From Macrocybe gigantea (lineage: Eukaryota; Basidiomycota; Agaricomycetes; Agaricales; Callistosporiaceae), in NCBI GenBank assembly GCA_011319805.1, contig SJRY01000143.1, positions 186,001 through 250,000 on the forward strand: 64,000 bases of DNA, in the 5' to 3' direction. The translations under genes were made by a program, and so were the position numbers. A model generated the notes under the pieces. It was given only the letters and a program-made list of their open reading frames with translations. It did no database searches and was not told the DNA's origin. Positions 50,933-61,225 of the stretch are shown here, piece by piece. Within the stretch, counting starts at the first letter, position 1. Each line of letters opens with the position of its first letter.

Positions 50933-52128
50933 CTTCGATTCGCGACGCCATCAAGCGTTTCGGCGGTGGATCTCTAAGAGCCAGAGGTATAGGATTGTTC
51001 AGCCGAGAAGGAACGAAGCGTCCACTGCCTCAGCAGGCCCCGTCTTTGCAGAGGTCAGGGATACTCAAGCAGCCAATCGTGTTGAGTTCTCCTGTCAAGA
51101 AAAAAAGGCCTTCGCCATTGTCTCTGCAGCCTCCTCTTCCAGTAGTCTCAACCTCTTCGTCGCCTAGTTCGGCCATGCTCGCCTCTCCGAGACCTTCCGT
51201 ACCATCATCGCCGATACGCAGGCGGATGTCACTGGCTCAGCTGTCCTCCCGTTCCCACTCACAGGAAGGCTCGAACCCTTCTTCACCTGGTCCGCGTCAA
51301 ACTATTTATCCCAACCTCCCGCATCTCCGATGTCCCCTCGCCCTCCACACACGCCGACTCTGTCGCGCCGACGTCATGCGCACATCACCGCGCTGGGAGG
51401 AACTGGTCATACATCTTTGACCGCTTCGTCGGTCTCTCCTGCTGTCACCGCCGTTCCAGCCCTGCCTATCCCACCTGTTCCAACCACTCCATCCGCACCT
51501 GGAAAACAGTATCGCTCACCCTCGCCGCATCCAAGGCTAGCGAGGCGAATGTCGCATGCCCAACTTGGTTCTGTCAGCGCGAGAGGTGCTTCAGTACCTG
51601 GTACAGCTATCCTTGCTCCTAGTTCGATTCCGATACGGGAGCCACCTCCTCCTGTACCGCAAGAGCATCTACGACAGCTCCAGCATACTTGCCGCCACTC
51701 CGCAAACACCGTCTCATCCCAACGAACACGTATCCGCGCATGCCCATCATCCTTCGCTTACGCTGAGTTCTCGTCCCGGTCACGGAACAACGCCAGTAAG
51801 CGGCGTCCCTATCATTGCCAACTCCCCCGTCGCGACCCGCAACCCGTCCCTGCCGCGTAGATCCTCGTTTGCGCAACTCCGGCAGACGAGCCTCAGGACA
51901 AGGACCGGCAGCATCGCTGGCCTGTCCGCTCTAACTTTGAGCGAGAGCAGACAAGGTGCAGGCTCCGGTCGAGGTGCCAAGCCAGAGCTGTTCCTTCCCA
52001 GGTCTGGCAGCTATTCCGGGGACGGGAAGCGAGCGGAACCTCCAGAGGAGAGCCCTCCAGTTTTGCAAGGGAGTGTCCTCGCTGCTGCGGCCAGGATTGA
52101 ACACGGATCCGGACAACGTTCCTCATGA
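50933..52128 (+). CDS. Ser/Pro-rich disordered protein with repeated RRxS-x-AQL motifs
   Basis: Begins MELPSIRDAIKRFGGGSLRARG. No folded domain was recognised; it is rich in Ser, Pro and Arg. The frame changes near 51316-51319 (C run) and about 51688-51692; adding one base at each keeps a continuous Ser/Pro-rich reading. Three spaced copies of a basic-Ser motif are seen: RRRMSLAQLSS (51217-51250), RRMSHAQLGS (51541-51572) and RRSSFAQLRQ (51852-51882), resembling basophilic kinase sites (RRxS). The stop at 52128 may not be the true end, because the same frame stays open for about 40 codons after it. It follows the methyltransferase on the same strand, 57 bp after its stop. Confidence 0.6.
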
Positions 52129-52476
52129 AATGATGCAGAAATCTTTTTGGCCCTTGAGACTGCCCATGGACCTTTTTCTCCTTCCCAACGCTGTTCATCT
52201 GCCTCGATTTTTGGACTACAATGGGGCCTCGGTAAATATTCGTTATCGTTATTGCTTGTTCATCCGTTCACTGCACATAAATTTCTACTTGTCAACTCTC
52301 GTATTGATATCTCGCGTTAGAAGGCGTTAACATTGTGTATACTGTATGATAAGATCATGTAATATATTGCGTCGAGGCGTAAACATAAAGACGTATGCAG
52401 GTGTTGCAATGAGACAAAAGCAAAGCGACAGCGAAAGGAGAATATGCGAAGAATGACATGAGATAAGAAAGCAATT

Positions 52477-53802
52477 TTAGTAGTCGTCAAGGCCCTCATA
52501 TTCCTTGATTTTCCTCCAGAGCGGAGAAAGAGCCTGAGAAACAATGTTGCAGCCCTTGTCGATGGCATCGCGTTCCTCGGTGTCGATTACAGTCTCCAAC
52601 ATTTCCTTGCGCGCCATTTGTCCGGATGAAACATGGGATGTGCCCGCTTCACCAGTTCACGGTACTCGCGGCGATCGCAAGTGACTTCCACGAATCTGAA
52701 AAAGTCCTCCACCCTGCGCCAGTCAAGGTCTTCAAGCTCGAATCTGGTCGGATTGTCCATCGTAGGCCATGGGACCGATTCCCTGGTGAGAGGCTGCGTC
52801 TCGGAAAACTTGGCGTTGCAAAACTCTTCCGCGACGACTTTGAATCGCTCTAGTGCGTACCTCTGTTTCCAGTACTGCCGATCCCAGCAGGCATCGCGTT
52901 CTCGGCATCGCGTGCGTTCTGCGGCTGTAGCTTTCTTCCAAGCTTCCACATGGGCACGTTCTCGGCCCTCTTGCTCTCGTTCCTCCAGTTCTGCGAGTTT
53001 GGCGTCCGCGTCCTCCTGCTCCTTTCGCCTCTTCTCATCGTGCAGCTTGCGCACCTCCTCGGTGATCATGTGAAGCTTGTCCTCCAATTCTTTGATTTTG
53101 CCGTGGCCCATGATGCTGCTTCCTGCTCCTCGGCCCTGCGAGACTGCTCCCAAAGCGGGCGGTCGGCCTCCATCTCCATCATCTTAATCTTGGATAGTGC
53201 GAGCGTGTATTGGTGCTGCCAATCTTCGCTCTCTGCGCGGTATCGGTCGCGGTCCGCTCGACCTGGCCAAGTCGCTCCTCCAGTTCGGCGCGGTCTTCTT
53301 CCGCCCTTTTCAGCTCTCGCAGCCGCCGCTCCATCTCGCTCAGCTCTCGCGCGGCTTGCTTCAGCTTTTCGTCCAAGTCCTCCCGTTCGGCCCTGGCGCT
53401 TCGCAATGTCGCTTCCAAGTCCATTTTTTCGCGTTCGAGGCGCCTCAGCCGGTTTTCGGCGATCTTCATCTCCAGCTGATGGCCCTCTTTCTCTTTGGAC
53501 CGCAGTTCCTCAAAGGCGGCAAGTTCGGTTCGGAGGTACTCGATTTCGGAGACGTCGCTGCGGCTCGCATCTACGTCAGGCCCGGCGGCGTCGTCTCCAG
53601 TTAGCCCGCCAGGTTCGTATTCAATCCTGCGTTGGACCACATCGTCGTCAGTGTGAAGAGCGTAATCCTTCTCCCTGACTTCGTCTTCTACAATGTCTTC
53701 GGATTGCAGTTGCAGGCACGAATTCTCCTGAGGGTGATCGCCCTCTTGTGGTTCTCTCGGCGGGTAATCAGAAGTGGATTCTAGGTCCATTTCCTCTGTC
53801 AT
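52477..53802 (-). CDS. Coiled-coil protein with conserved C-terminal domain
   Basis: The acidic N-terminus (MTEEMDLESTSDYPP) passes into a long Glu/Arg/Leu-rich coiled coil (ELRSKEKEGHQLEMKIAENR ... ERRLRELKRAEEDRAELEER). A C-terminal region follows (DLDWRRVEDFFRFVEVTC, AHPMFHPDKWRARK, then IDTEERDAIDKGCNIVSQAL), ending LDDY. Three one-base losses separate the pieces: near 53252-53256, in the T run 53098-53101 and at 52592-52594. The HPDKW stretch recalls J-domain-like tails of other basidiomycete coiled-coil proteins. Function unknown; an architectural role is a guess. The frame is also open for 49 codons upstream of the ATG, back to the stop codon of the RRM gene. Confidence 0.68.
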
Positions 53803-53949
53803 ACCGCGATAATCCCCCGCAGTAGAAAACTTCTGCCCGTTTCCCCTTGCTTCATCCGCTTCCGGATCGTGATCTACATCTATTGTCGACAGGACGCGCT
53901 CGGTATCGTCCCCGGGCCTCTTTCTCTTCTTCTGGATGACGATGCTACA

Positions 53950-55368
53950 TCAGTAATACGGATCAGAATGCTCTTGCGTGATATAGACTTGCAGCAGGTT
54001 CCGAGGAAGAGCAGTTTGAACCTTCCACGCTTCGGGAACGGATCGCGAGCTAGAGTATGACCTTCGTCGTCCGCGACAGGGGGTGGTTCTCGCTTCGCAG
54101 AACTCCACTGAAATTCTGTTCCCGAAAAGAATCTGTTCATTCCATTCATCGACAGCAGTAAGCACTAGAAGACCACGTCAAAAATACGCTTGGGGAAAGC
54201 GACGTATTTTATTCACCAGTTTCGTGGGAACGGAATGACACGAAACCGAAACCACGGTCTCGTGCAGAGCGCTTGATGCGAGTCCTATATTTCGTACAGA
54301 ATGTGATTTGCCAGCGTGAACAGCTGCGTCAACTCACCCTGGTAAAGGTTGGAGCTGTGATGCAATCGTTAGAAGAAAAGTTGGATGATCCATGCTATTG
54401 TTCACCTCCTCAAAAAATTTTTCCAGTATTCTTTTGTCGACTTGTGCGGGGAGGTTCTGCGGAACGGAAGTCGTAAGAGAAAGCAAAGGTGATGGTGGAT
54501 GAAGATGTCGCTCACACTACAATAGACGGAACACGGGTCAATAGCTTGGAGTCTAACCCCTAGATTTCCCCACAACTTTGAGTTTATCACCATTTTTTCG
54601 GCGGCATAGGCATCTGATTCTGTCCAGAACCATATCAAGGTACTACCGTTCTTGGACACGCTAGCTATCGCGATGGGCACAAACTGGTGAAACGTATCGT
54701 ATGTCTTGAAAGGGGTTCGAAGATTGCTGGGCAGCCCCTTCACTAGACGAGGCTCTGAACAGATAGAACGCAAGAAGTGCTTTGATGAGTCTGAATGAGG
54801 ACTGAGCTCCAACAGTACGTGACGCGCCGGTAAATGGATTTTTCGATGATAGCAGACCGCCAAAGCGAGCCGTGCTGGACGCGCGTAAGATCCTCAGCCG
54901 CATGAGGAGGAATAGTTAATACATGATAATCTGACCTTCAGCCATATCCTCAAAGTTAATTTCAGCACATCCATTCGACAGGACGATGCGTGTCACGACA
55001 AAATCTACAAAGGCCCCGCGGAGATGAGATTCGTTGACGACGTTTGGAAGGTTGTGGGCGTATAAACGAGGGGCGGTGATATATTCTGTTCTATTAGCGC
55101 CCCCCATCGTTTTTGACAATCGCGCTGAGCGTCGGAGGATGAGCAACCTTGAAAGTGGTTCAGGGAGGAATGTAACTTGTCTCAGGGTGCTGGCCAGTTT
55201 TTTGCCTTCTTCCCTCACCCACCTTACTTCCACATACATTGGCATGCTCTGCCTTGGGAGCGCGAGGCTCGCCTTCAACTCATTGAAAGCTCCAGTCTCA
55301 CTACACTCGTTATGCTCTTCCTTCACGAGCTCCTTAACTACAACCCGTTTGGTGCCACGTCGCGCCAT
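53950..55368 (-). CDS. RNA-binding protein with three RRM domains
   Basis: Exon 1 runs from 55368 to about 54947, then about 54902-54515, 54455-54405, about 54354-54338, about 54288-54221 and 54165-53950, joined by short GT-AG introns in frame. RRM1 is LYAHNLPNVVNESHLRGAF ... CAEINFEDMAEG. RRM2 is RLVKGLPSNLRTPFKTYD ... STLIWFWTESDAYAAEKMV. RRM3 is CSNLPAQVDKRILEKFFEE, then the canonical RNP1 RGFGFVSF and AVDEWNEQILFGNRISVEF. Such proteins bind RNA in splicing, export or stability; the target is unknown. The N-terminal 90 residues are less certain and may hide an intron. Confidence 0.82.
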
Positions 55369-55439
55369 GGCAAATTCTCATAATGACCTTTTCGACTACA
55401 CGTGGTTTTATAGCGTATATTTCTGACCCGTAATCCAAC

Positions 55440-56179
55440 TTGTTCAGATTTAACGATGCTCTTCGCCTTGCAGAGCGGACCGGTGGTTGCCCGACTCTGG
55501 CTGGCAAGTCGTCAGCCTGCTCGACTGGCAGCACGCCTCCATCCTGCCCCTGTTTCTCCTTGCCTGTGTACCCCAACGCCTCCAGAACCACGATGACCCT
55601 GTCTCGCAGTATATGATGCCGCCTTCGCTACCGGAGAATTTCGACGAGTTACCACCAAACGAGCAAACCTCAGCGGCGGAAGTCTACCGTCGCCGCCTTG
55701 TCCTTGTCCATTACCACTCCGTCACGAACAGAGGAGTACAACAAGTCCCACTACGATGCCATGACGGACCCCATCTACGCGCTCCGCACCCGTTTCTTCG
55801 ACCACGCCAGTAACCCGTGGGAGGGCGAGACTTTTGAGCTGAAGGTTGCACTCATACAAGCAACGGAGAAGTGGGAGACGCTTACGGGGAGAGGCGCATC
55901 GTGTCCAGTCATGTTAATGCTGAGGATATACGCGAGACGATGAAGCTGAAGGAAGTACAGAATAAAGCAGAAAGTTTTCGAGGTGTGGCAGGACATGCTC
56001 GGCCTTGGTCCGGAGGACCGGGTGCCCACCCAGAACTACAAGGAGGCTGTGGCACTCTGCAAGCGGATGAAGCAGGCGGCGTTGACGGAAGCCACGTCGG
56101 AGGAGGACGGGTGGAGATCATGGTGCACTGGCCGTGGGACGACATGGACGAAGGAAATATATGTAATGAATCGAGCTAG
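55440..56179 (+). pseudogene. Truncated phosphotransferase (APH-like kinase fold) fragment
   Basis: Only the C-terminal third of a fungal phosphotransferase-enzyme-family protein is present. It begins WQVVSLLDWQHASILPLFLLA, continues SLPENFDELPPNEQ, EEYNKSHYDAMTDPIYALRTR and NPWEGETFELKVALIQATEKW, and ends VEIMVHWPWDDMDEG. The kinase N-lobe and catalytic loop (the HxDxxxxN region) should lie upstream, but that space is the divergent RRM gene, so the copy is truncated. Several frame changes occur (near 55700, 55911, 55975 and 56105). Intact family members are often multicopy in agarics. Confidence 0.7.
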
Positions 56180-57413
56180 GTATTCCGCGATGTTGAATGT
56201 TGCCAGTCGTCCCATCCCCGAAGTAATATCAGCAGGAAACTTCTTGCAGACATATAGATCTATTGTCCCAAGCACTGGGCATTCTTAATGAGCTGCACAG
56301 ATCCCCGTTGAGCACTCCGCGATCCACAACAGCGGAAGCCCCCGGTATACTCGTGGCGGTCTGGATCTTGAACTGGCTGCTCGCAAATTCCTAGACCATA
56401 ATAATAAATGCATTAGGAGAACGGGCCAAGACTGAAGCCCTTTATTCACTGAAATCAATGTGCTTCTGGCTTTAGAGGACGTGAGGCATTCACAGTATGT
56501 CTTGGTCCCTCCTATGAGGCATCAGTGGCTCACTTCGGTTTCTTTAAATCTATTTCATGACTGTCCCTCCTGTCAGTGCTTGGCTTTGGCTCTATGCAAT
56601 CCCTCCGACACCCATAACTAGACCGCAAGTTGCTTCGTTTTGGACATTTTTCGTCCAGAGGAACATCGTCTACCTGGCTGCATGTAGATGTTCCGGTTCC
56701 ACGATACTTTTCCCTTTGAGTTTGCCCCCCGGCCCAATGCTGTTTCAGAGGCGCAACTTGTCGGAAATTGTACGATTGGCGCTTGGTTTCGTTGTGCAGA
56801 GCTTGTTCAGCGCAGCCATTACCTGGGTCCAAATTGGATTTAAAAGCAAGACGTCGTTCTCGGTTCCAGAACCGCAGCAAGTCACCTCCATTGAAAGCAA
56901 TTTTGAACCAAGGCGTTGCAAGGTCCTAATTCTAAAGACTTTCAACAGAGGATATCGTGCTGATGGATGGCTTCGCTCCTGGGGAAGGTTCGCGAGCTGT
57001 GCAGACAAATTTAAGTTTCCAGCGCTACGACAGGACAGTGAGAGAAATGAACAAAGTCTAGAGGGAACCACAATTAAAAGTTGCCGAGCCTATATCTCCC
57101 TTAGCTTGTCTTTTGAGTAGCAGTCTAGTTCATTGAAGGCACTCAGAACATATTGATCATGAGTCTGTCATGTGCTGTCACAGTTTTGTCGTTCTTTTGG
57201 CTCAAAGATGGCAGTTTCAGTCTGATTCTGGCAGTCATTCACTGGCAGTCATCCCCTTGTCCTCAGAAAAGGCTGTACGATGATTCGATTATAATCATCA
57301 ATTGCCATGAGGCATTTGCGGGGTGGCGCACAGCCATCGCCCAGTCATACTTAAAGTCAGGAGCGGCTTGCGCGTCTACCACAGGATGGATGTAATCTGA
57401 CTCACTCTCATCC
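56180..57413. other. Region with no convincing gene
   Basis: A 187-codon frame at 56557-57120 is the longest, but it shows no motif and its minus-strand overlap is also partly open. Considered non-coding. Confidence 0.4.
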
Positions 57414-59035
57414 ATGACAGACAGACAAATCAGCAGGCTTCCTCACGAAATCTGGGTCCTCGTCTCTCGCTACCTGCCAAACAGTACGTTGTCGAACTTG
57501 TCTGACCTGAATGGCAGCTTCTTCGAGATAGCCGGACAAGCTCAGTACGAAGAAGTTCGATTCGTCAAGCGCGATCGTGCCACAAAGCAGCTTTGTCAAG
57601 AGCTTAGGTGAATACCTGCTCTCTTTGTAGAGACTGAACCGTCCTTCTTACCCATTCGTAGTGACAAGGTCCGTGGCAGCTTCGTCCGGCGTGTTTACAT
57701 ACAGCCGTGGCCCGTTCAGCTGAAACTCAAGTCGAACATGGACTGATCAAGACGTCCTTCACCGCGTGATATGTCTGTTCGACCGCGAAAGCACGGATCG
57801 CGAACTGAGCCAGAGGATCCGTAAACGAATCAGGAAGGACACGTGTCGTGTCCGGAACACTGTCCTCGCTCTTCCGAACGTCGTCGACTATGCCGTTGGA
57901 TGGGACCAAGACCGCCCCTACCATCTCGAATTCTTTCGCGCCTTCGTTCACCCGATCGCTTCGCACTTCAGCGGGCAGCTGGTCAAGTTGTCGCTGAAGG
58001 TCCCGTTCGTCACCTTCCGCTCTCTTGCGTCTCTTGCCTTGCCGAAACTCGAATGCTTGGACGTTACTTTCTACACGAAGGACACGGGCAAGGCAGAGGT
58101 GGATGATATCATGGACTGCCTCACCCTATTTGTCAACAACCTCTTCCGGACCCTCGTAACCTTGTGCATCACCACCCTAGCACCGTCTGAGTATCTTGAT
58201 CTGTACAGGCTATTTTGCCATATGGGCACATTTCCTCAACTCCACGAATTTGCGTTTGCCATGCCATTCAACGGCGTGCATCTCTCGGCCACCTCCAGCC
58301 TGCTGGGGTTCATCTCACGCACCACGGACAAACTCCGGCATCTGAAGCTCGGAACCAGTTACAGCAGCCAAAGTCCCAGGTTGCTCAGCGGCGACGAATG
58401 GATCCCCAATCTGCTCACCGCATTGTCTGATATGCCCTTTCACCACTTAGATACCGTCACGCTGGCACTCAGACCTCTGAAAGCCAACCTGTCTCCGTTC
58501 ACGGCATTTCTGCAACAACACTACCCCGACCTCCGATCCCTCACTCTCACGGACCGAGCATTGACATATGATGAAGTAAGGGTTATCGTCGAGTCCCTCA
58601 ATCCACCGGTCCGCTACTTTGACTTCCAACTATCCCAGCTGACCACCCTGCGCTTGAGGGTGAATTACCTGAGCTCGGATCTTCTAATTCTTCTCGCATC
58701 CAGATTACCCAACCTCACGTCACTTGGCTTGGACTTCAACGATGTGAGGGCCCCTGCTTCAGACGGAACTCTCGCCAATTCGGCGCAAAGCCATCTCGTA
58801 AGTCTGCATTTCGAATCCCGTTCTGTTCGTTTCTAACTTCTATCAATTGAAGGACCTGTTTAAAGCCGATATGCTCGCGAACAAGCATCACTTTTCTCGA
58901 TGGGCCTTGACAACGCTCGCTATCCCCGACGGCCCATCTCCGCGACCCTCTCGCAGGCCCTGGCTGCCTTATTTGCGGAAGATCTTCTTTGAATGTATCC
59001 CAGTCCTTGGAAACGTCGACGAATTGCTCCCATGA
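57414..59035 (+). CDS. F-box-like protein with leucine-rich repeats
   Basis: Exons 57414-57607, 57662-58797 and 58853-59035 (introns 54 and 55 bp). The N-terminus reads MTDRQISRLPHEIWVLVSRYLP, an F-box-type LPxEIW start. After it come repeated hydrophobic LRR-like segments (KLECLDVTFYTKD, HHLDTVTLALRPL, RSLTLTDRALT, LPNLTSLGLDF), ending CIPVLGNVDELLP. A frame break at about 57741-57746 (after KLKSNMD, before DQDVLHRVICLFDRE) needs two restored bases or loss of one. Predicted SCF substrate adaptor; the target is unknown. Confidence 0.75.
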
Positions 59036-59468
59036 CTTATTTGCCTCCATACCCGTCCCCGTCGTCGTCCCTTATTCTTAAGTTTTATTGTATGTTTGTA
59101 GGGTTTCGTATACCCCCTCGTATCGCTCTGTCCGCTAATCGCTTTTCACGTCGCGTTGTACTTTTGTAGCCCTGTATTGTCCCGATAGTAGCAACTTAGT
59201 TCTGGCCAATGATTTTACTCATCTCAGAGATACGGAATTGTCATTGGAAATGAACATCGATGATTGCGGCCAAGGTAAAAAGAAAGTTATTGCTCATGAA
59301 AAGAAAGCGTGCAATGCAAAATAAGAATGAATAAGAATTATGAAAATGAGAATAGGTTCTGATATTGATACAGAGATAGAGAAGGATAGCGGAAAAGTGC
59401 CGACGTGGCCAAGTCTTTGTTTTGGTATCGGGACGTGCCATAGGGCAGAAAGGTGAATTAAATAATTT
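59036..59468. other. Intergenic region between convergent genes
   Basis: 3' flanks only; AT-rich near 59270-59350. Confidence 0.5.
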
Positions 59469-60626
59469 TCAGGTGCCCCACTCCTCCGTGTAAGTATCTG
59501 TGCATTGCAACGTCGTCAGCCAAAAAGATGTTGTTTCTGCAGGGAGTTTGATATCTTGCATATTCAGCACGACCCTACACCCCTGATATAACGGCATCTG
59601 ATTAGCTTCAAAATATAAGAGCGGATAGAAACCCGTACCAAGACAGAAAGCAACGTGATCATAAGCCTGTCTCGCCAAGTCAATCTCACGATGCATTGCG
59701 ACTGAGAGCACAACGACGAAGGCTCACGAAAACATAGTATGCGTCAACACATCGACCTTGTAAGAATACGGTACTGTGACGCTGTAGAATGCTAGGAGCA
59801 GCGCGAACGCAAGTGAATATTACAATTGAGGGGAAGAGGTTTCAAGTTTCCAGTCACCTGTCAATGCGGCACAAACGATTCCACCGTCCCGTATCAAAAG
59901 TTTCATCAACGGATGCCGCTGACTACCTGGAGTGCAAGTCTTGATGAACGTCATCCCCCAGACAATCAACTGGGTCGCAATGGTCGTAATGCTAATGTCC
60001 CACATTACTCAGGCATGTTCAAAGCGTTGAAGGTCTTAATAATCTGGCTTACCACATAGCCACTACGCCGGGAGGCGTTTCGTGGATCAGACATGTAGGG
60101 TCAAATTCGAATTTGCTGATAGCTTGAAACCCGGTAACAACCATGACGGTTGATTCAGTGACCAGCAAGATGACCAAGAATATGCCTATGCCTAAACGGC
60201 AATCATACAGGGCGTATACTGCAGTTGGAAGCCAATTGAAAAAGGGAAATCGTAATTAGTCCCTCCTCTTGCATAGACGGTGTCTCCGCTGACCTCTGAG
60301 CATGAGGATACTTTGCACAGCAGTATATAGGCATTGCACCATTAGAGCCTGGTAGATGAACCAACTCCGACACGACGTCGATGAGAGGGGGGCAGCGCGA
60401 AGGAGTTTTGTTGTCAGAAAGTGATTTACGCTGCAACAAAGTCAGGCGGGTTTTCTACAAATGCAGGCATTGGTCTTACAATTGTGCCATGAGAGCAAAA
60501 TAACGTGTAAATAAATAGACGATTTTGATGTAAGGTCGATGGGGCCTGCCATTGTGACGACGTCGCGATCGTAAACAAGCATTTGATGAAGAGCGAAATG
60601 GAGAGCGCACCGCCAAATGTACTCAA
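59469..60626 (-). CDS. DUF6533-like multi-pass membrane protein
   Basis: Pieces recovered in order: QMLVYDRDVVTMAGP / HRPYIKIVYLFTRYFALMAQ (about 60570-60480), SWFIYQALMVQCLYTAVQSILML, VYALYDCRLGIGIFLVILLVTESTVMVVTGFQAI with FDPTCLIHETPPGVVAM, TTIATQLIVWGMTFIKTC with PLMKLLIRDGGIVCAA, and a terminal GCRVVLNMQDIKLPAETTS. This series of membrane segments matches the DUF6533 proteins common in agarics; function unknown. A single missing base in the G4 run at 60541-60544 explains the first frame change. The start codon and first exon (upstream of 60600) were not resolved. Confidence 0.55.
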
Positions 60627-61225
60627 GTTCTTCTTGAAAGGTTATGACCCATTCCCAAATGATCCAAATGAGTGAAGCAACTGAGCAAACGTAACGTCAT
60701 AATCCGGTTCACAGAAAGCGACGATTGACTGACAAGAGAGATAAATACGGATATGAAGGCTCTCCCAAAATGGCGAGGTTCCAAGAGTCGCAGAGTGAAG
60801 GGACATGGATTGATAGTGGGACCACGGCCAGTCGACAGTGGGCGAGCTTGAGAAGGAAAAGCCATGACCTAGCGCTGATAAATAGGAGATCCCAATAGCC
60901 CATCGCGTTCGCGCCCACTAATGGTAAAGGGTCCGAAAGTTAGGTACGCAGAATCAGAACGTGTAAAACCAGCCATGCGAGTCGCTTAGGAAAAAGACAG
61001 ACTAGACAGCGAGTCGGTAACTGAATACCGACGCCCAATCCACAAGCTTGGAGACTTCTGCATCTCTTAGGTTCGAATTTACGTTCTGGGCCTCAGCAAA
61101 CGAGTCTTATTACGTATTGCAAAACAGTACTGTGGGAAGTGGCGTTTGGTAATGTGGGAGTGCGATTTTCGACTAATGAACAATTAAGGACTAGCTCAGG
61201 GTGGGAAGGACTGAATACCTCGAGA
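60627..61225. other. Upstream region of the membrane-protein gene; 5' exon may lie here
   Basis: Minus-strand frames at 60623-60918 may include the missing N-terminal exon of the DUF6533-like gene, but no confident reading was found. Confidence 0.35.

Noticed and set aside
56557..57120. A 187-codon plus-strand frame
   Set aside because: No recognisable domain, no supporting exons, and poor coding look; treated as chance.
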